Shown here: positions 16,083 to 24,394 of the stretch, piece by piece
Numbering within the stretch: the first letter of the stretch is position 1
Layout of the letters: each line of letters starts with the position of its first letter
From: Clostridia bacterium
Lineage (GTDB): Bacteria; Bacillota; Clostridia; Christensenellales; CAG-138
NCBI GenBank assembly: GCA_016293975.1
Contig: JAEDCW010000019.1
Span: 1-30,912, forward strand
Reading direction: 5' to 3'
DNA length: 30,912 nucleotides
Made by a program: the position numbers and the translations under genes
Notes under the pieces: generated by a model
What the model saw: the letters and a program-made list of their open reading frames with translations, nothing else
What the model was told of the DNA's origin: nothing
Databases searched by the model: none

Positions 16083-16401
16083 TTTAGGAAAACTTTTTTA
16101 AAAAAAGTGCCTTAAAATGCAAATTTAGCATGTTTTTTTCCTGTTTCTTACAATTTAGGCTCTTTACCTATATATCTCCCCCACCTTTAAGACAATGCCG
16201 GGAAAAACCTCGCTCGGAATTTTCCCTTAATCAAGCCAAAAACTCCACCGAGCAATAATAGCCACGGTCTATTTCTCCTGTTCATGGCATCAAATTACGC
16301 ATGATATTACAGTATTTATGAATATTGCTGTCGTTATCGGCTTTGTTCGATAGGCGATTTTTCTGTATGTAAAGAGAAAGCTGCCTCCGCTTTTGGAAGT
16401 G
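16083..16401. other. AT-rich intergenic stretch without recognised gene
   Basis: It contains a short A/T inverted repeat (ACTTTTT/AAAAAGT near 16090) and several T tracts but no supported ORF, tRNA or repeat module. Confidence 0.5.
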
Positions 16402-16432
16402 AAAAAGGAATCGTGGAGGAAGCCCCCCACGA
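16402..16432 (-). terminator. Terminator of the M32 carboxypeptidase gene
   Basis: On the minus strand TCGTGG pairs with CCACGA (arms at 16427-16432 and 16411-16416), followed by TTCCTTTTTC. It lies about 65 bp beyond the stop. Confidence 0.7.
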
Positions 16433-16498
16433 CCCGATTTGTCAGTTATTGTTGCCCTGCTGTGTTTTATTTACCCGAACAACGGCGCTGTTGCCGCC

Positions 16499-17998
16499 TT
16501 ACAGGTTATACAACTTTGTGAACTTCTCGGTGAGGTAATCGACGTAATAATTCGGGTCGAAGTCCTCGCCACAGCAGTTGCGCAAAAGCTCTGCGGGCTT
16601 CTTCAGCATGCCGTACTTGTAGATACGCTCGGTGAGGTACTCGGTTATGACATCTATTCTGCCGTCTTCTACCAGCTTGTTGACGTCGATATCCTTCTTC
16701 ATGTGAGCAAATATCTGAGCGCCGTAGGCACTGCCTATCGAGTATGACGGGAAGTAACCGAAGCCTGCGCCGGACCAGTGCGAATCCTGCAGGACACCCT
16801 GTGTATCGTTCGGGACATCTACGCCGAGATACTCTTTGTAGAGTTTGTTCCATGCCTGCGGCAGATCTTTCGGTGAAAGCGTGCCGTTAAACAGCTGCTT
16901 TTCGAGCTCATAGCGAATCATCACGTGCATCGAGTAGGTAAGCTCATCCGCCTCTGTCCTGATGAGCGACGGCTGGCACTTGTTTATAGCGCGGTAGAAC
17001 TGCTCCGACGTTACGCCCTCGAGCTGTGTCGGGAAGAGCTCCTGCATCTTGGGGAATATGTAGTTGACAAATGCGCGCGAACGTCCGAGTATGTTCTCAT
17101 AGAAGCGGCTCTGTGCCTCATGCATGCCTATAGACGCGCCGTTTGCAAGTGTTGTGCCGTAGAGCTCATCGCCCGTATTGAGCTCGTACAACGCATGACC
17201 GCCTTCGTGAATTACGCTGTACATGGAGCTCGCGATCATGTCCTCGTGGTAATGTGTCGTTATGCGGACATCGTACTTACATACGTTGAGCGTAAAAGGA
17301 TGCTCCGTCTCGCCGCAGGTACAGTTGTCGGGATTGATATGCATAGTGTCCATCAGGTATTTTGTGAGCTTTTTCTGCCCTTCGATGGGATAATCTACCT
17401 TCAGGAAGCTGTCGTCGATATCCTCTGCCGCCGTCACCTTATGGATGAGCGGTACGAGCTTTTCTTTAAGAAGCCCGAAGAACTTGTCGAGTATCTCCGT
17501 CGTCATTCCCTTTTCGTTGTCGTCCAACAGCGACTCATAGCAATCCTTCTCGGGGTCCGTGTAGCCCTTAAAGCGCTTTGTCGTCTCAATGAGCTTGCTT
17601 ATGTACGGCTCAAACTTCGGGAAATCATCAGTCGCCTTTGCCTCATGCCACGCGTACTGCGCGTCGGTGTACAGTCTCTCCGCCTCAAGATACTCGTTCA
17701 TGGGTATCTTTCTCATGTTCTTGAGACCCTTTGAGAATTCCTCTGCCTCGCGCCTCGTTATCTCGTCAAGCTCGTCCATATGCGCTTCGAGCGTGTCGAC
17801 CATATCAAAAACCTCTTCGTTTACGGTGAGCTTATACTGTATCTCGCTCAATACCTCCTGCGAGTCGCCTAGCATCCTCTGGCTTCCCCGCGGTGCGGCT
17901 GTCACCGAGTCCAAATACATTATCAAGCCGGCGTGCCTGTATGCGCTCAACGTCTTTTGCAGGTCCTTGAATTTTTCTTTTGCTGTGATGAATTCCAT
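16499..17998 (-). CDS. M32 family metallocarboxypeptidase (carboxypeptidase Taq type)
   Basis: A 499-residue cytosolic zinc carboxypeptidase of the normal M32 length. The zinc motif is HEGGH (264-268), with the third ligand Glu294 in GMHEAQSRFYEN. Other M32 signatures are HPFT (233-236), DVRITTHYHE (243-252) and SYSIGSAYGAQ near the C-terminus. The all-helical fold releases C-terminal amino acids from peptides; a role in peptide recycling is inferred. ATG 17998 has GGAGGTG 5 bases upstream. An extended -10 (TGCTATAAT, 18025-18033) is a probable promoter, and a terminator at 16402-16432 closes a single-gene unit. Confidence 0.97.
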   Translation of the reverse strand: MEFITAKEKFKDLQKTLSAYRHAGLIMYLDSVTAAPRGSQRMLGDSQEVLSEIQYKLTVNEEVFDMVDTLEAHMDELDEITRREAEEFSKGLKNMRKIPMNEYLEAERLYTDAQYAWHEAKATDDFPKFEPYISKLIETTKRFKGYTDPEKDCYESLLDDNEKGMTTEILDKFFGLLKEKLVPLIHKVTAAEDIDDSFLKVDYPIEGQKKLTKYLMDTMHINPDNCTCGETEHPFTLNVCKYDVRITTHYHEDMIASSMYSVIHEGGHALYELNTGDELYGTTLANGASIGMHEAQSRFYENILGRSRAFVNYIFPKMQELFPTQLEGVTSEQFYRAINKCQPSLIRTEADELTYSMHVMIRYELEKQLFNGTLSPKDLPQAWNKLYKEYLGVDVPNDTQGVLQDSHWSGAGFGYFPSYSIGSAYGAQIFAHMKKDIDVNKLVEDGRIDVITEYLTERIYKYGMLKKPAELLRNCCGEDFDPNYYVDYLTEKFTKLYNL

Positions 17999-18024
17999 GT
18001 TTCACCTCCATATTTGTTGCTCTG

Positions 18025-18033
18025 ATTATAGCA
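18025..18033 (-). promoter_or_regulatory. Extended -10 promoter of the M32 gene
   Basis: The minus strand reads TGCTATAAT, a perfect extended -10, about 27 bp from the ATG. The -35 region is poor, as is common for extended -10 promoters. Confidence 0.5.
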
Positions 18034-18222
18034 CGTTATAGCGGTATTGATGAAGCAAAATTTGCTGTTTAAGCCGTATTTGCAGTATAACTCGGCTCAT
18101 TGAATTCAACACGCGGCATTTCGGTTTACCCTTGGCGCAACGCTGTTCTTCAAGCGAGCTTTAGGCTAAGTACAGCCTGAAAACGACCCTGAGACTAAAG
18201 AGCTGCGCGAAGAGCTCCTCAC

Positions 18223-18897
18223 TTATTGCTTGTCCGTTTCATAATTCGTATTGCTCGAAAGCTTAGCTATAATCGCATCGATCTTCCCCGTTGCCTTCTC
18301 GATCGCCTTCTGCCTCTCCGCTTCGGTCTTGCCCGTATTGTCGACGAGTAGCTCCTCAAAGCATTCTATGCCGATGAATTTCATAATTTCCTTAACGTAG
18401 TTGAGGCCCTTGTTCATTACCGGACGCAGCAACATCGGCAGGCTCGCCCCCGATGACTGCACATAGATAAACATCCTGTATTTGTCGTCAAGCAGACCGT
18501 GCGGCTTGTTGTCAACAAACTCGATACTCTTTCCCGTCTGTATGACGCAGTCTATGTACTCCTTGACGGGCGCAGGGAACGACAAGCTCCACATGGGTGC
18601 GGCAAGTACATATATGTCTGCGGAAACGAATTGGTCGCAGAGCGCTTCGATGACGCTCACCTCCTCCTGCTCATGTCGGCTCAGTTTTTCCCTCGCCTCC
18701 TTGGAGACTATCGCGCTTCGGCTTCCGAAGTAACAGCCCTTTAGCTGTGGAATGTGGTCTTTGTAGAGGTCGATCTCTTCGAGCGTTATGTCGGCCTGGC
18801 TCTTCATTATCGCATTTACCAAGCGCCTGCCGACCGTCTTTGAGCTCGAATCCTTTTCGTCCTTTGAATTTGCGGTTATATAAAGCAGTTTTCTCAT
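18223..18897 (-). CDS. azoR: FMN-dependent NADH-azoreductase-like flavodoxin-fold protein
   Basis: A 224-residue AzoR/AcpD-type quinone/azo reductase. The N-terminus KLLYITANSKDEKDSSSKTV matches the phosphate-binding loop of the flavodoxin-like fold. APMWSLSFPAPVKEYIDCVI (about 99-118) is the FMN-binding signature, and YVQSSGA follows. These enzymes use NAD(P)H and FMN for two-electron reduction of quinones, nitro or azo compounds and protect against electrophiles. ATG 18897 has AAGGGGG about 8-9 bases upstream. It stands 224 bp upstream of the M32 gene on the same strand; a weak hairpin (18201-18218) may end its transcript. Exact substrates are not predictable. Confidence 0.9.
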   Translation of the reverse strand: MRKLLYITANSKDEKDSSSKTVGRRLVNAIMKSQADITLEEIDLYKDHIPQLKGCYFGSRSAIVSKEAREKLSRHEQEEVSVIEALCDQFVSADIYVLAAPMWSLSFPAPVKEYIDCVIQTGKSIEFVDNKPHGLLDDKYRMFIYVQSSGASLPMLLRPVMNKGLNYVKEIMKFIGIECFEELLVDNTGKTEAERQKAIEKATGKIDAIIAKLSSNTNYETDKQ

Positions 18898-19125
18898 GGC
18901 TTACGCCCCCTTCGTTTTTTTTATTAGCATTCCCATCGGAGCGAGGGTAATACCGAAATACCCGAAAGCAGTGCGAAATCATGCGCAAAATACGCCAAAT
19001 GCCCGACTGCGTTCATCGGGCAAACTCATAGGTCAAACTCCCCAACTACACGCTCTCTGTCGAATGTTCTCCGTGCAACGCATAACACGACGGCTTTGTG
19101 AATTGTGTGTGCTTTTTATTCTGAA

Positions 19126-19141
19126 CGTTTCATGTGGAACA
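19126..19141. other. parS: parS-like site 1 (one central mismatch)
   Basis: CGTTTCATGTGGAACA; it differs from the other sites by T for C in the central CACGTG. The parS consensus in Bacillota is TGTTTCACGTGAAACA, bound by ParB/Spo0J. Confidence 0.75.
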
Positions 19142-19186
19142 TTTGAGCAATTACTGTGGACCGTGTCTGCTTTGCATAACCCCACA

Positions 19187-19202
19187 CGTTTCACGTGGAA
19201 CA
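19187..19202. other. parS: parS site 2
   Basis: CGTTTCACGTGGAACA, with an intact CACGTG core and flanking half-sites; 61 bp from site 1 in intergenic DNA. Confidence 0.9.
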
Positions 19203-19290
19203 TTGGAGCACTTAATGATTATAGGTGGTAGTCCGACGGGAGTTGAAAGTGATACCCCATTGCAGCAGCTTTTTTGAATTACACAAAACG

Positions 19291-19540
19291 ACCGCTCACT
19301 CGTCCAGCCCACCTATCCCCTGCCCCTTCCCTCCAGGGAAGGGGAAAGGAGGAAATGGGGCTTCGCCCCATGTCCCGTGTTGGCTCAGGAGAAAGGGTTA
19401 CGTCTTATTCCCTAAACACGGGATTGCAGGTTGGTATTCCGTCGAGCAAAGTGTAACAACCCTTGCGGAGTTTTCGGGACTTTGCCGACTGCGGTGGTTA
19501 GACTTGTTCGCGGGGCTTCGCCCTGTACCCTGACCGTCTG
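19291..19540 (-). repeat. Composite intergenic repeat, copy 5 (inverted)
   Basis: Reverse orientation relative to copies 1-4: ACCGCTCACT first, then CCCCTTCCCT/AGGGAAGGGG (19323-19344), then ATGGGGCTTCGCCCCAT (19355-19371), and further GGGGCTTCGCCC near 19513. Frames reading through it are artefacts. Confidence 0.75.
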
Positions 19541-19629
19541 CGTAAATATCAAATGCCACTCACGTCCCTGCGCCCCCACCCTTAAATTATCTCCGGCTTC
19601 GATAAGTCACAAGGCTATGAACAGTATGT

Positions 19630-19673
19630 AAAAAACTCCCCTGAGCGGTACGGATCATCCGTCCGGAAGGGAG
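19630..19673 (-). terminator. Terminator of the AAA+ gene
   Basis: On the minus strand CTCCC...GGGAG (arms 19669-19673 and 19636-19640) encloses a perfect ACGGAT/ATCCGT inverted repeat and is followed by six T residues. It lies about 150 bp after the AAA+ stop, so that transcript would include repeat copy 6. Confidence 0.75.
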
Positions 19674-19699
19674 CCGATAATTCGTTTTGTGTAGTTGTT

Positions 19700-19824
19700 T
19701 ATCGCCCCACCCCATTTCACGCCTTTACGGGTGCAGAGCGGTTAGCCATGCCGGGGGTCAAGGAGTGGAACCTTTGGAAAAGAGAGGAGTCAAGGGGCAA
19801 GGCCCCTTGGAGCGCCCCCGGCAC
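19700..19824 (-). repeat. Composite intergenic repeat, copy 6 (inverted)
   Basis: Read on the minus strand: GGGGCCTTGCCCCTTGAC, CCTCTCTTTTCCAAAGG, CACTCCTTGACCCCCGGCA, CCGCTCTGCACCCGTAAA. This matches the order and wording of copy 2 in opposite orientation. It abuts the AAA+ stop codon. Confidence 0.75.
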
Positions 19825-22023
19825 TTAAACGTCAAAGCCCATGGGTTTCTTCGCAGCACTTGCGTCACGAAGAGCATTAGCAAACTCGCTCTCTGAGCAG
19901 GCGTGAACGAAATCCTCTCGGCTCATGGGAAGACCGGGGTTTTTGCTGAGCATACGCCTCATAGCAGTCTTAGCCCAGGTTCTCTCATAAAGGTTGCGGA
20001 CAAAGCGCGCGTTGCCAAATTCCTTGGTGTTGAGGTAGGCGTCGGGAAGCGCCATAAAGTAGTCGCAAGCGGCCTCGGTGAGCGCATCTTCGTAGGTGAA
20101 GCTCCTTTTTACCATCTGCATAAATATCTCAAATAACTGTTCGCGAGAGTAGTTGGGGAATTCGAGGGTGTACGGCATACGGCTTGCAAGTCCCGAATTG
20201 GCTTTCATAAGCCGCTTCATGTCGTCGGGATAGCCCGCCATAATTATGACCATGTCGTTACGGTGGTTCTCCATCTCGGCAACCATCGTATCGATCGCTT
20301 CCTTGCCGTAATCACGCGAGTCATCTTCTCCGTTGTAGAGCGAGTATGCCTCGTCTATGAAAAGTACGGAGCCGTAAGCATCGCGGCACATTGCGGAGGT
20401 CTTAGGTGCGGTTTCGCCGATGTATCTGCCGCAGAAGTCGCGCCCCTTGTACTCGTAGAAATTGCCGTTTCTGAGAACCCCGTGCTCTTGGAGTATCTTT
20501 CCGAGTATGCGCGCTATCGTAGTCTTGCCCGTACCGGGATTTCCCACAAAGCGCATATGTATGCACGGAGATTGTACGCTCTTGTTTTGCAGGGCAAACG
20601 TTATCTGCGCAACCATCTCTTCTATTCTTTCTTTGAGCTTTTCGACGCCTATCAGATCGTCAAGCATCTCCATACCGCTCCTGTTGTCGGGCTTGTAGGA
20701 GGAGAGCGATTCTATCTCGCACTTTTTGATGTTGGAATCGTCTATGGAGTTTTTGGCGTTGTAGAGCTGCTTTATATAGAGCATCTCGCTTACCACTTTC
20801 AGTATGGTACGAAATTCATAGAACTTGCCGTCGCTCTTTTCTTCCCTTATACGCGCGCCGAAAACCTCCCACGCGTCATTGTTCACAGTGAAGCCCTTCT
20901 GCGCGACGAGCTGCTGTGCGTAGCTCTTTATTTCATCTGTCGTAAGCGGCACAAATGTCAGTTCGCGTATCTGGAGAACGTTTGATATTGCGCGCTTTAC
21001 TTTGTTGAGTACGTCGTTCTCGACAAACGGTATTCTGAATACGACTATCTGCTGTTTTAGCTCGTTGCTGACATACCAAAGTATCTCGGTAAATTCCGGC
21101 GAATTGAGCTTCGAAATCCACGCGCTTATGTCTATGCAGATCACCTTGCAATTCTCATCGGAGTACTTCCCACCCAACTGACCAAATAAATTGGGGAAAG
21201 GTACGTATACGTCGTCTCCCTTGGGGATTGCGGGCGTGATTTCAAGTACAGGGGTTTTTTTGTCTATTGGGCAAAGCTTGCATGCGCCAATCAGAGCCGC
21301 AAGGTTTTCCAGATACTTTGTGAGTCCCGAGCCCATTCCTATCGAGAAGAGATATCTCTGCGACACGAACGAATCGTATGTGCGGCGCTTGATTATCTCG
21401 GGCGCAATAAGCGCGATCTCCCTCGACAGCGCCTTGAATTCCTCACAGCCTATAAGCTCGCTTATGGAGTCGAGCACTTTCTGCACGGAATTGTCCCTCG
21501 AAGCAGCCTTGTCGTCTGGGGAGCTTCCCGACTTGCCCGTGTCTGTGTATGCCGGTCGCCATGTCGGTTCGGACGGCTTCTTATCTCCGTCGTCGGCAGC
21601 CTGGCTTACTTCCAAAGGCGTATCGCTCTTCTCATGGGTAGATGCCGGCGGTGCTTGCGGAGGCGTTACTGCGGGCGGCGCGGCTTGAACGGGCGGCTGC
21701 TTCTTCTCCTCCTCCCAAGGAAGCGCAATAAAGGGCTCTGCCTTGCTGTCATATGGCAGGAACTCAAATCTGAGCGCGCCTATCATGCCTTCGGGGTTTG
21801 ATATGCCTCGAAGCGTCATGAGCAGCCATTGACCCAGCATGTCGTCGTCCATGATAATGTCTATTACCACCTCGCAGCTGTATTTGTCGATAGAGACGAG
21901 CCCGAATCTGTCCTTAAAGCGCGAGCGCAGTCCCTTAACGACGGTCTGAACGTAGCCGTACTCCTCCTTTGAATTAGCCTGCGCCCATTTAGGGTCGTAG
22001 CTGAGTTTTATCTTTTTTGCCAT
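19825..22023 (-). CDS. Tandem AAA+ ATPase, CbbX/SpoVK-type second domain, degenerate first domain
   Basis: A 732-residue cytoplasmic protein. Residues 1-105 form an unfamiliar N-terminal domain. Residues 106-175 are a Pro/Ala/Ser-rich linker. Residues about 180-440 look like an eroded AAA+ module: the P-loop position reads FSIGMGSGLTKYL, lacking GxxGxGK, and VICIDIS lacks the Walker B Glu. Residues about 450-730 are an intact CbbX/SpoVK-class AAA+ domain with Walker A GNPGTGKT (494-501), Walker B VLFIDEAYSLY (553-563), an arginine finger in SGLASRMP (Arg615) and GNARFVRN (sensor 2). Relatives are remodelling ATPases, such as SpoVK and EccA; the target here is unknown. ATG 22023 has GGGGGTG 5 bases upstream; upstream in-frame ATG 22074 lacks a site. 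An extended -10 TGGTACAAT lies near 22115-22125. The gene sits between parS sites. Confidence 0.9.
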   Translation of the reverse strand: MAKKIKLSYDPKWAQANSKEEYGYVQTVVKGLRSRFKDRFGLVSIDKYSCEVVIDIIMDDDMLGQWLLMTLRGISNPEGMIGALRFEFLPYDSKAEPFIALPWEEEKKQPPVQAAPPAVTPPQAPPASTHEKSDTPLEVSQAADDGDKKPSEPTWRPAYTDTGKSGSSPDDKAASRDNSVQKVLDSISELIGCEEFKALSREIALIAPEIIKRRTYDSFVSQRYLFSIGMGSGLTKYLENLAALIGACKLCPIDKKTPVLEITPAIPKGDDVYVPFPNLFGQLGGKYSDENCKVICIDISAWISKLNSPEFTEILWYVSNELKQQIVVFRIPFVENDVLNKVKRAISNVLQIRELTFVPLTTDEIKSYAQQLVAQKGFTVNNDAWEVFGARIREEKSDGKFYEFRTILKVVSEMLYIKQLYNAKNSIDDSNIKKCEIESLSSYKPDNRSGMEMLDDLIGVEKLKERIEEMVAQITFALQNKSVQSPCIHMRFVGNPGTGKTTIARILGKILQEHGVLRNGNFYEYKGRDFCGRYIGETAPKTSAMCRDAYGSVLFIDEAYSLYNGEDDSRDYGKEAIDTMVAEMENHRNDMVIIMAGYPDDMKRLMKANSGLASRMPYTLEFPNYSREQLFEIFMQMVKRSFTYEDALTEAACDYFMALPDAYLNTKEFGNARFVRNLYERTWAKTAMRRMLSKNPGLPMSREDFVHACSESEFANALRDASAAKKPMGFDV

Positions 22024-22143
22024 CCGGCACCCCCATTCCTCGTCGCTTCGTTTCGTTTTGGTCTGTAATCCCAAACGCGCCGTCCGACGAATTTCCCTTT
22101 TATTTGATCATACAATTGTACCACATAAGCCGCAAATTAAATG

Positions 22144-22159
22144 GGTTTTACGTGTAACA
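22144..22159. other. Degenerate parS-like sequence
   Basis: GGTTTTACGTGTAACA matches the local parS sequence at 13 of 16 positions and lies 64 bp from the good site at 22223. It may be a weak or decayed site. Confidence 0.35.
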
Positions 22160-22222
22160 TAAATGTGTAAATATAGGAAGCGGAGTTATACTTTGCGCTT
22201 AGAGGCGGTCTTGCAAATGCAA

Positions 22223-22238
22223 CGTTTCACGTGGAACA
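22223..22238. other. parS: parS site 3
   Basis: CGTTTCACGTGGAACA, identical to site 2, in the gap between the AAA+ gene and the K+ transporter gene, which otherwise holds the AAA+ promoter region and the KtrB terminator. Confidence 0.9.
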
Positions 22239-22281
22239 TATCTGTATGGCTCGGGAACCACTTTAATTCGCAAACAGAAAA

Positions 22282-22303
22282 CACCCCCAACACAAGGGAG
22301 GTG
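22282..22303 (-). terminator. Terminator of the TrkH/KtrB gene
   Basis: The minus strand forms CACCTCCC / GGGGGTG (one G-T pair) followed by TTTTCTGTTTG, 45 bp beyond the stop. Confidence 0.7.
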
Positions 22304-22347
22304 ATGCATAGTCTATACCGAATTTACTATCGCCCGCGAGAGATCGC

Positions 22348-23706
22348 TTAACCTACCGCGACATTCTCCTCAACATACCTCGAAGCAGACTGCAAAGGTC
22401 TTACTACGGAGACCGCGAGCGTGAGAGGTCCGAGCCTGCCTAAGAACATCAGCAAGCCAAGTACAATTCTCGTGCCGACCGTCGCAATGCCCGTGAGCCC
22501 CGAGGTGAGTCCGACCGTGCCCATCGCCGACATCGACTCGAACAAAACGTCGATGTAGCTCACAGGGTTATCCACCATGTACTGGAAAGCCGAGATGACA
22601 ATCGAAGAACCGAATACCACGGTTACGGCGAGTATTACTATAGAAAACGAGCGGCGAATCACGTCCTGCTTTATGGCACGCATGAATGCGAATACTTCCG
22701 TGCGGCCTACCATTATAGACCTTATCGTCATAAACGCAATTGCAATCGTCGTGACCTTTACGCCGCCTGCCGTGCCTGCCGGCGCGCCTCCAATAAACAT
22801 GAGAGCGATCGACGCCGCCTTAGTCGGGTCTCTGAGCGCCGTCTGATCTATAGTGTTAAAGCCGGCCGTCCTGCAAGTCACCGATTGGAACATGGACGCG
22901 AGTAGCTTCTCCCAGGTATTCATACTGCCTATTGTCTTTGGGTTTGTGTACTCGAATACATATGTCGCCGCCGCGCCCGCAATAAACAGTATCAAATACA
23001 TCGTCAGCACGATTTTCGCATTGGCATTAAGCTTTCTCCTCGGACTGATCAGCGCCAATACTACGGCAAAGCCCAAGCCGCCGATCATTATGAGCACCAT
23101 GAGCGTTATGTTTACCACAGAGTCAGTCGCAAGCATGGTGAACGAGCTGTAGGGTCCTGAGATCGTCCCCATCAAGTCAAAGCCGGCGTTACAGAATGCG
23201 GATATGCTGTGGAAAACGGCATAGCCCGCGGCTTGTGAGATATTGCCCTCAAAAAGCGACATAAATCTTATGAAAAGCACAATTGCACCGACTAATTCGA
23301 CTGAAAAAGTCAGGGCAACGGCTTTTTTAGATATTACATACGCTTTGTACAGCTTATCCTCTCCGAAAGCCTCGGCAATAGGCGCTATCTGGTTAGGGGA
23401 AGGTACTTTAAAGAACGAGAATGCCATTGCGGCGAGAGTCATGAAGCCAAGTCCGCCGACCTGTATCATTATTATTATGACTACGCGCCCGAAAGTAGAA
23501 AACTGAATCGCGGTATCCCTCACGATGAGGCCCGTTACACATGTCGCAGAGGTCGCGGTAAAGAGTGCATCGGCAAAACCAAGCGACTGTCCGTCGTTCG
23601 ATGCAACAGGTAACGTCAGAAGCGCTGCTCCCAAAAGTATTATGCACAGGAATCCCAGTGGCAGTATCAAAACCGGCCTTAGCCCGTGTCTTTTCGGACG
23701 AGTCAT
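22348..23706 (-). CDS. TrkH/KtrB-type potassium-transporting membrane subunit
   Basis: A 452-residue membrane protein with the four M1-P-M2 repeats of the SKT family. The four pore loops carry the selectivity glycines: TATSATCVTGL, HSISAFCNAGFDL, QSVTCRTAGFNT and ESMSAMGTVGLTSG. It ends without a KtrA-like RCK domain. KtrB partners with a cytosolic KtrA gating ring; no ktrA/trkA is in this window, so the partner is elsewhere. I chose ATG 23706 because GGGGGA lies about 4 bases upstream; a longer in-frame start at 23748 overlaps the promoter. It has its own promoter (TTGAAA-17-TATAGT) and terminator, so it is a single-gene unit. Confidence 0.95.
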   Translation of the reverse strand: MTRPKRHGLRPVLILPLGFLCIILLGAALLTLPVASNDGQSLGFADALFTATSATCVTGLIVRDTAIQFSTFGRVVIIIMIQVGGLGFMTLAAMAFSFFKVPSPNQIAPIAEAFGEDKLYKAYVISKKAVALTFSVELVGAIVLFIRFMSLFEGNISQAAGYAVFHSISAFCNAGFDLMGTISGPYSSFTMLATDSVVNITLMVLIMIGGLGFAVVLALISPRRKLNANAKIVLTMYLILFIAGAAATYVFEYTNPKTIGSMNTWEKLLASMFQSVTCRTAGFNTIDQTALRDPTKAASIALMFIGGAPAGTAGGVKVTTIAIAFMTIRSIMVGRTEVFAFMRAIKQDVIRRSFSIVILAVTVVFGSSIVISAFQYMVDNPVSYIDVLFESMSAMGTVGLTSGLTGIATVGTRIVLGLLMFLGRLGPLTLAVSVVRPLQSASRYVEENVAVG

Positions 23707-23733
23707 TTCTTCCCCCAAAAAACTGATTAACGT

Positions 23734-23762
23734 ACTATAACACAACACAAGGTATATTTCAA
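23734..23762 (-). promoter_or_regulatory. sigma-A promoter of the K+ transporter gene
   Basis: Minus strand TTGAAA (23757-23762), 17-bp spacer, TATAGT (23734-23739), 28 bp from the ATG. Confidence 0.7.
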
Positions 23763-23860
23763 TGAAACATATCCGTTAGTTTGTATTGAGTTCAAATCTT
23801 TAATAATTTCTGAAAACGGGGTTGGTTTTAAGATCCTCACGCACATAACTAATAAAGAAG

Positions 23861-24015
23861 TCGGTGGAGGGGCTTCGCCCCATGCCCACGCTTGCGCAGG
23901 GGAAAAAGTTTAAATAATTTCGTCTCACGTTCCACCGATGCAGGGATGTTACTCTGTCGGTGTAAAAGACACGGCGGCGCTTGGTTGGAGGGGCCTCGCA
24001 CCATGTCTCTTGGCG
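23861..24015 (-). repeat. Composite repeat fragments, copy 7a (inverted)
   Basis: GGAGGGGCTTCGCCCCATGCC (23867-23887) is followed by a CGCTTGCGCAGGGG element; a second shortened GGAGGGGCCTCGCACCATGTC lies at about 23987-24007. These are the hairpin module of the repeat family without the long palindrome. Confidence 0.6.
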
Positions 24016-24215
24016 GCAGAGCGGCGGTTTCACGCTTATATATCGAACATTTGTTTTCGCTCTGCGATCTACGGTTTCTCGTATCTCCTACCCTCGATTA
24101 ATGCTATCGGATTGATGTATTCCATATTTATTCCCCATAAGCAAATATGAAGCATCCGTTCAGAAGAGTTTCTTTCACATTCTAAGCTGCTTTCTCTCGT
24201 CAAATCTTTTCCCGC

Positions 24216-24290
24216 ACTCATACGGGTACAGGGCGGTCAACCCTGCCCGGGTCAAAGGGATGGAATCCCTTGGAGCGCCCCCCCCCTAAA
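24216..24290 (-). repeat. Composite repeat fragment, copy 7b (inverted)
   Basis: CATACGGGTACAGGGCGGTC, AACCCTGCCCGGGTCAAAGG, GAATCCCTTGGAGCG. It is the reverse of the CCGCTCTGCACCCGTA module. Together with 7a it occupies most of the 688-bp gap before the cysteine-rich mini-gene; nothing else is recognised there. Confidence 0.65.
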
Positions 24291-24394
24291 AAAAATCCAC
24301 TCCTCATGATCCGACATAATCTTTCACACAATCAGCGGCGCTTGCGTATTATGTGGTAACTGGATATCCGGTAAAAAACTTGGAGGTTACTTTA

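Noticed and set aside
23921..23940. CGTCTCACGTTCCACC as a further parS site
   Set aside because: It lacks the CACGTG centre and the symmetric half-sites.
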